DNA from: Lactobacillus sp. ESL0680
GTDB taxonomy: Bacteria; Bacillota; Bacilli; Lactobacillales; Lactobacillaceae
Direction of reading: 5' to 3'
DNA: 64,000 nucleotides
Assembly: GCF_029392855.1 (NCBI RefSeq)
Contig: NZ_CP113945.1
Span: 434,001 to 498,000, forward strand
Part shown: positions 60,933 to 64,000 of the stretch, in pieces
How positions within the stretch are numbered: position 1 is the first letter of the stretch
Layout of the letters: each line of letters starts with the position of its first letter
Translations under genes and position numbers: made by a program
The notes under the pieces: model-generated
Told to the model about the DNA's origin: nothing
Database searches by the model: none
Seen by the model: the letters and a program-made list of their open reading frames with translations, nothing else

Positions 60933-62564
60933 ATGACAAATATAATTTTGATTCCCGTCGCGGTTGCTATTATTTCAATTATAATTGGGTTAGGAATTGG
61001 TTACGCAATTCGTAAGAACATTTGGGAGAAAAATGCCCAAAATGCGCAAAATGATGCCGACCATATTTTAACCGATGCAAAAGCACAGGTTGCTGCTGCA
61101 AGGACTGAAGTTAATGCCCAAAAGCAAGCAACAGAAGCCTTAAAGCAGAGTGCTGAAAACTCTAAAAAAGAGAAAATTCTCGAAGCTCAAGAAAAAATTC
61201 AGGATTATCGGCAAAAAGTAGAAGACGAATTAAATGTTAAGCGTGATGAGATTGCGCGTGACAATAATCGTTTGAAACAACGAGAAGATACCCTCGATCA
61301 CCGAAATTCTTTACTTAAAGAGCAAGAGGATGGACTCAATCAAAAAAAGGATCAATTACAGAAGCAGCAGGAAGAACTTGATATTAAAGTTAAGGCTGCT
61401 GCTGAATTAGTCGATCAAAGACAACAGAAATTGTATGAAGTCGCGCACCTAGACAAGCAGCAGGCTAAGAAGTTGGTTTTGGACCAATTAGCCGATCAGC
61501 TAGTCAAGGAGCGGGCAACAATGATTAAGACCAGTAATGAAGAGGTGGCTGCTAAAGCTGACCATTATGCTCGTCAAATAATCATTGATGCGATTCAGAG
61601 TAGTTCGGCGGATACAGTTGCCGAGACTACTGTATCTGTGGTTGATTTGCCTAATGAGGAGATGAAGGGACGAATTATCGGACGTGAAGGTCGGAATATT
61701 CGTTCATTTGAAGCGCTAACAGGAATTGATTTAATTATTGATGATACACCAAAGGTTGTTACTCTTAGTGGGTTTGACGCGATTAGACGTGAGATTGCTA
61801 AACGGGCAATGGAACGGCTGGTTAAAGACGGTCGGATTCACCCTGCTCGCATTGAGGAAACAGTCGACAAGGCGCGTAAAGAAGTCAATGATGATATTTA
61901 TGAGGCTGGTGAAAGCGCATTAATGGAACTTGGGATTCACAGAATGAATCCTGAATTGGTTAAGACGCTCGGACGCTTGAAGTATCGTACTTCATACGGA
62001 CAAAATGTACTGGGTCACTCAATTGAGGTAGCTAAGCTTGCCGGCACAATGGCAGCAGAATTGGGATTAAATGAAAAATTAGCGGTACGCGCGGGATTAT
62101 TACACGATATTGGAAAAGCCATCGATCATGATATTGAAGGTTCACACGTTGAAATTGGTGTGGAATTAGCACGGAAGTATCATGAATCAGATGTTGTTGT
62201 TAACGCAATTGCAGCCCACCACGGGGATGTGCCGAAGTTGTCGTTTATTGCTGAACTAGTTGTTGCAGCAGATACGCTTTCTTCGGCAAGACCAGGTGCT
62301 AGAAGCGAAAGTTTGGAGAACTATATTAGACGGTTGACCGAACTTGAGCAGATTGCTAAGCGGTACGATGGAGTCAAGCAGGCTTATGCCATTCAGGCTG
62401 GACGTGAAGTTCGGGTTATGGTAGAGCCAGAGAAGATTTCAGATGATCGAATTACCGTTTTGGCACGTGATATTCGGAATCAAGTTGAAAAAGAACTTGA
62501 TTACCCTGGTAATATTAAAATTACTGTGATCCGTGAAAAACGGGTTGTAGCAGTTGCAAAATAA
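60933..62564 (+). CDS. rny: Ribonuclease Y
   Basis: A 543-residue membrane-anchored endoribonuclease that starts mRNA decay. An N-terminal membrane helix (about residues 4-26) is followed by a long coiled coil (30-190, rich in A/E/K/Q), a KH domain with [19 protein letters not shown], and an HD domain with [12 protein letters not shown] (metal-binding His-Asp). AAAAAGGCGA lies upstream of the ATG. It is monocistronic, flanked by terminators, in the recA-rny order common in Bacilli. Confidence 0.96.
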   Translation: MTNIILIPVAVAIISIIIGLGIGYAIRKNIWEKNAQNAQNDADHILTDAKAQVAAARTEVNAQKQATEALKQSAENSKKEKILEAQEKIQDYRQKVEDELNVKRDEIARDNNRLKQREDTLDHRNSLLKEQEDGLNQKKDQLQKQQEELDIKVKAAAELVDQRQQKLYEVAHLDKQQAKKLVLDQLADQLVKERATMIKTSNEEVAAKADHYARQIIIDAIQSSSADTVAETTVSVVDLPNEEMKGRIIGREGRNIRSFEALTGIDLIIDDTPKVVTLSGFDAIRREIAKRAMERLVKDGRIHPARIEETVDKARKEVNDDIYEAGESALMELGIHRMNPELVKTLGRLKYRTSYGQNVLGHSIEVAKLAGTMAAELGLNEKLAVRAGLLHDIGKAIDHDIEGSHVEIGVELARKYHESDVVVNAIAAHHGDVPKLSFIAELVVAADTLSSARPGARSESLENYIRRLTELEQIAKRYDGVKQAYAIQAGREVRVMVEPEKISDDRITVLARDIRNQVEKELDYPGNIKITVIREKRVVAVAK

Positions 62565-62569
62565 AGTTA

Positions 62570-62600
62570 AAAGCTAGGTTTGTAAGAACCTAGCTTTTTT
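62570..62600 (+). terminator. Terminator of rny
   Basis: AAAGCTAGGTT and AACCTAGCTTT form a perfect 11-bp stem with a T-run. Confidence 0.9.
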
Positions 62601-62678
62601 CGTTGAATAGCCTAATTTGTGCATTTTTGCCCAAGCCTGTATAATTAAAAGCAACTAAATTATGAAAGTAGCCAAATT

Positions 62679-63839
62679 ATGTTTAAAATTATTGTTGAAT
62701 TATTCTTTTTGGTAATCATTCAGGCAGCCATTACGCCGTTCATCAGAAGATTGGCCTTTGTGCTTGGTGCGGTTGATAATCCTAATGCCAGACGCGTAAA
62801 TAAGACTCCAATGCCAACTTTAGGCGGGCTCGGGATTTTTGTAACCTTTAATATTGGGGTTTTCGTGCTATTGCGGGAACAATTTCCCACTCATGAGTCA
62901 TTCAGCATTTTGCTGGCATCAAGTGTGGTTGTATTGACTGGGATGATTGATGATATTTTAGAATTAAAACCCCGGCAAAAAATGTTTGGTATTTTTGTTG
63001 GCGCACTAGTAATTTACTTTTTGGGCGGCATTAAGATGAATGTCCTTAACGTTCCGTTTATCAATAAGCAAATTAATTTGGGCTGGTGGAGCCTGCCGAT
63101 TACTATTTTTTGGATTTTGGCTTTGACTAATGCCGTCAATTTGATTGATGGCTTAGATGGTCTAGCTGATGGGGTTTCAATGATCTCCTTGTTCACAATG
63201 GGAATTGTTGGCTATTTTTTCTTGCATACACGACAATTGTATATTCCAATTGCGTGCTTTATGCTTGCGGCGTGTTTATTAGGCTTTTTACCGTATAATT
63301 TTTATCCGGCAAAAATGTTCTTGGGTGATACAGGCGCGCTGTACATTGGCTTCATGATTGCAGTTTTGTCACTTAAAGGATTAAAAAATGTCACCTTTAT
63401 TTCTTTGCTGGTGCCAATTATTATTTTAGGAGTGCCAATTACTGACACAATTTATGCAATGATCCGGCGCAAATTAAATAAGCGGCCAGTTTCTCAGGCT
63501 GATAAGCACCATTTGCACCACCAGTTAATGCGGATGGGGCTGACGCACAGGCAAACAGTGTTAACAATTTATGCTTTGTCGCTGATTTTTTCCTTTATTT
63601 CGCTGCTGTTTCTTCTGTCACCGAGTTGGGGAACGTGGCTGCTAATTATTGGCCTACTGCTTGCCCTAGAATTGTTTGTGGAATCAATTGGGCTATTGGG
63701 TGAGAAGTATAAACCGTTCTTGCATTTGACGCAAAAGATAATTAGTGCACGCAGTACTAAGGATCCAACAGTCGAGGTTTGGCATCTGGGACAGGATAAG
63801 CCGGAACAATTAAAACATCAAAACGACAAAAAAGACTAG
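62679..63839 (+). CDS. tagO: Undecaprenyl-phosphate GlcNAc-1-phosphate transferase (TagO/WecA type)
   Basis: A 386-residue membrane enzyme that starts teichoic acid or wall polysaccharide synthesis on undecaprenyl phosphate. It has about eleven helices and the family motifs DDILELKPRQK, NAVNLIDGLDGLADG (catalytic Asp region), FLGDTGAL and the HHLHHQLMRMG loop that contacts the sugar nucleotide. The lipid carrier depends on the mevalonate operon at 19.8-23.4 kb. Its stop codon lies within a terminator stem. Confidence 0.94.
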   Translation: MFKIIVELFFLVIIQAAITPFIRRLAFVLGAVDNPNARRVNKTPMPTLGGLGIFVTFNIGVFVLLREQFPTHESFSILLASSVVVLTGMIDDILELKPRQKMFGIFVGALVIYFLGGIKMNVLNVPFINKQINLGWWSLPITIFWILALTNAVNLIDGLDGLADGVSMISLFTMGIVGYFFLHTRQLYIPIACFMLAACLLGFLPYNFYPAKMFLGDTGALYIGFMIAVLSLKGLKNVTFISLLVPIIILGVPITDTIYAMIRRKLNKRPVSQADKHHLHHQLMRMGLTHRQTVLTIYALSLIFSFISLLFLLSPSWGTWLLIIGLLLALELFVESIGLLGEKYKPFLHLTQKIISARSTKDPTVEVWHLGQDKPEQLKHQNDKKD

Positions 63840-63859
63840 AATTGAATCTAGTCTTTTTT
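63829..63859. terminator. Bidirectional terminator after tagO
   Basis: AAAAAGACTAGA pairs with TCTAGTCTTTTT; the stem includes the tagO stop and ends at the stop of the convergent partial gene. Confidence 0.88.
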
Positions 63860-64000
63860 ATTTTTCATGATAATTATGTGCATTAATTAGTAGTTCGTTG
63901 TAACGTTTTTCGCCATTACTAAAGGTTACTTTGCCAGCAAGCAAATTAGTTAATGCTTTTTCTAAGTCAGCTTGGTCGTGTTCATCGATAAAAAGATGAA
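63858..64000 (-). CDS. Unknown protein, C-terminal end only
   Basis: A minus-strand frame enters from the right edge and gives 46 residues ending in NELLINAHNYHEK before a TAA at 63858-63860. The visible part (HLFIDEHDQADLEKALTNLL, then GKVTFSNGEKRYNELL) is soluble and helical. No family recognised. It is convergent with tagO and shares its terminator. Confidence 0.55.
   Translation of the reverse strand, partial: HLFIDEHDQADLEKALTNLLAGKVTFSNGEKRYNELLINAHNYHEK

Noticed and set aside
1..64000. CRISPR arrays, insertion sequences, phage genes and rRNA
   Set aside because: No regularly spaced repeats, transposase or integrase motifs, terminal inverted repeats or rRNA-like segments were seen.

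Overview
The window is a chromosomal segment of a low-GC Gram-positive bacterium, almost certainly a Lactobacillus of the acidophilus/delbrueckii type. The support is gene content and order: Spx, MecA, CoiA, a YjbH-like protein, CYTH, RelQ, NAD kinase and an RluA-type enzyme in one block; ClpE followed by HPr and enzyme I; a mevalonate operon; and FtsK, SDR, RodZ-like, PgsA, RecA, RNase Y and TagO at the right end. D-lactate-type fermentation, AT-rich intergenic DNA, strong AGGAGG ribosome binding sites and frequent TTG/GTG starts agree. No rRNA, CRISPR array, prophage or insertion sequence was found; there is one tRNA gene.

Left part (1-12.7 kb): a truncated permease gene is divergent from an array of four paralogous COG1228-type amidohydrolases, followed by a 14-TMS MFS exporter and a D-2-hydroxyacid dehydrogenase. 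The third amidohydrolase sits behind a complete T-box leader whose specifier loop reads AUG (methionine). That ties this metal hydrolase family to methionine supply. A translationally coupled trio follows (GH25-like protein without its catalytic acid pair, DEAD-box helicase, cellobiose-type PTS EIIC), then tRNA-Arg(CCU).

Accessory pocket (12.7-14.6 kb): an orphan HicB antitoxin with a palindromic operator, a run of four tiny predicted membrane peptides (24-46 aa), two small unknown membrane proteins and a GC-richer, U-run-terminated intergenic element.

Housekeeping blocks (14.6-30.7 kb): UDP-GlcNAc 2-epimerase, flavodoxin/GtrA, methionine aminopeptidase, YihY, GalU, the three-gene upper mevalonate operon (thiolase, HMG-CoA reductase, HMG-CoA synthase), an alpha/beta hydrolase, RlmCD-type rRNA methyltransferase, RecX, a CorC-type protein and release factor 3. 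Between the hydrolase and the rRNA methyltransferase lies a free-standing cre-promoter-terminator cassette with no ORF, a strong small-RNA candidate.

Stress and regulation (30.7-43.4 kb): an Rgg-like regulator is divergent from a 12-codon gene that has its own ribosome binding site and terminator, a possible leaderless signalling peptide. ClpE follows under a CIRCE-type operator, then HPr/EI, Spx, MecA, CoiA, YjbH, CYTH, RelQ, NadK and pseudouridine synthase.

Right part (43.4-64 kb): a LanFEG-like ABC transporter with a two-component system but no peptide precursor or modification genes; a lactonase; a P-type ATPase of the Na/K type; an orphan glucitol-type EIIA; AI-2E transporter; TrmL; FtsK; and a compact FtsK-to-RecA region lacking the usual ymfF/ymfH peptidase genes and cinA. 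recA carries a LexA box.
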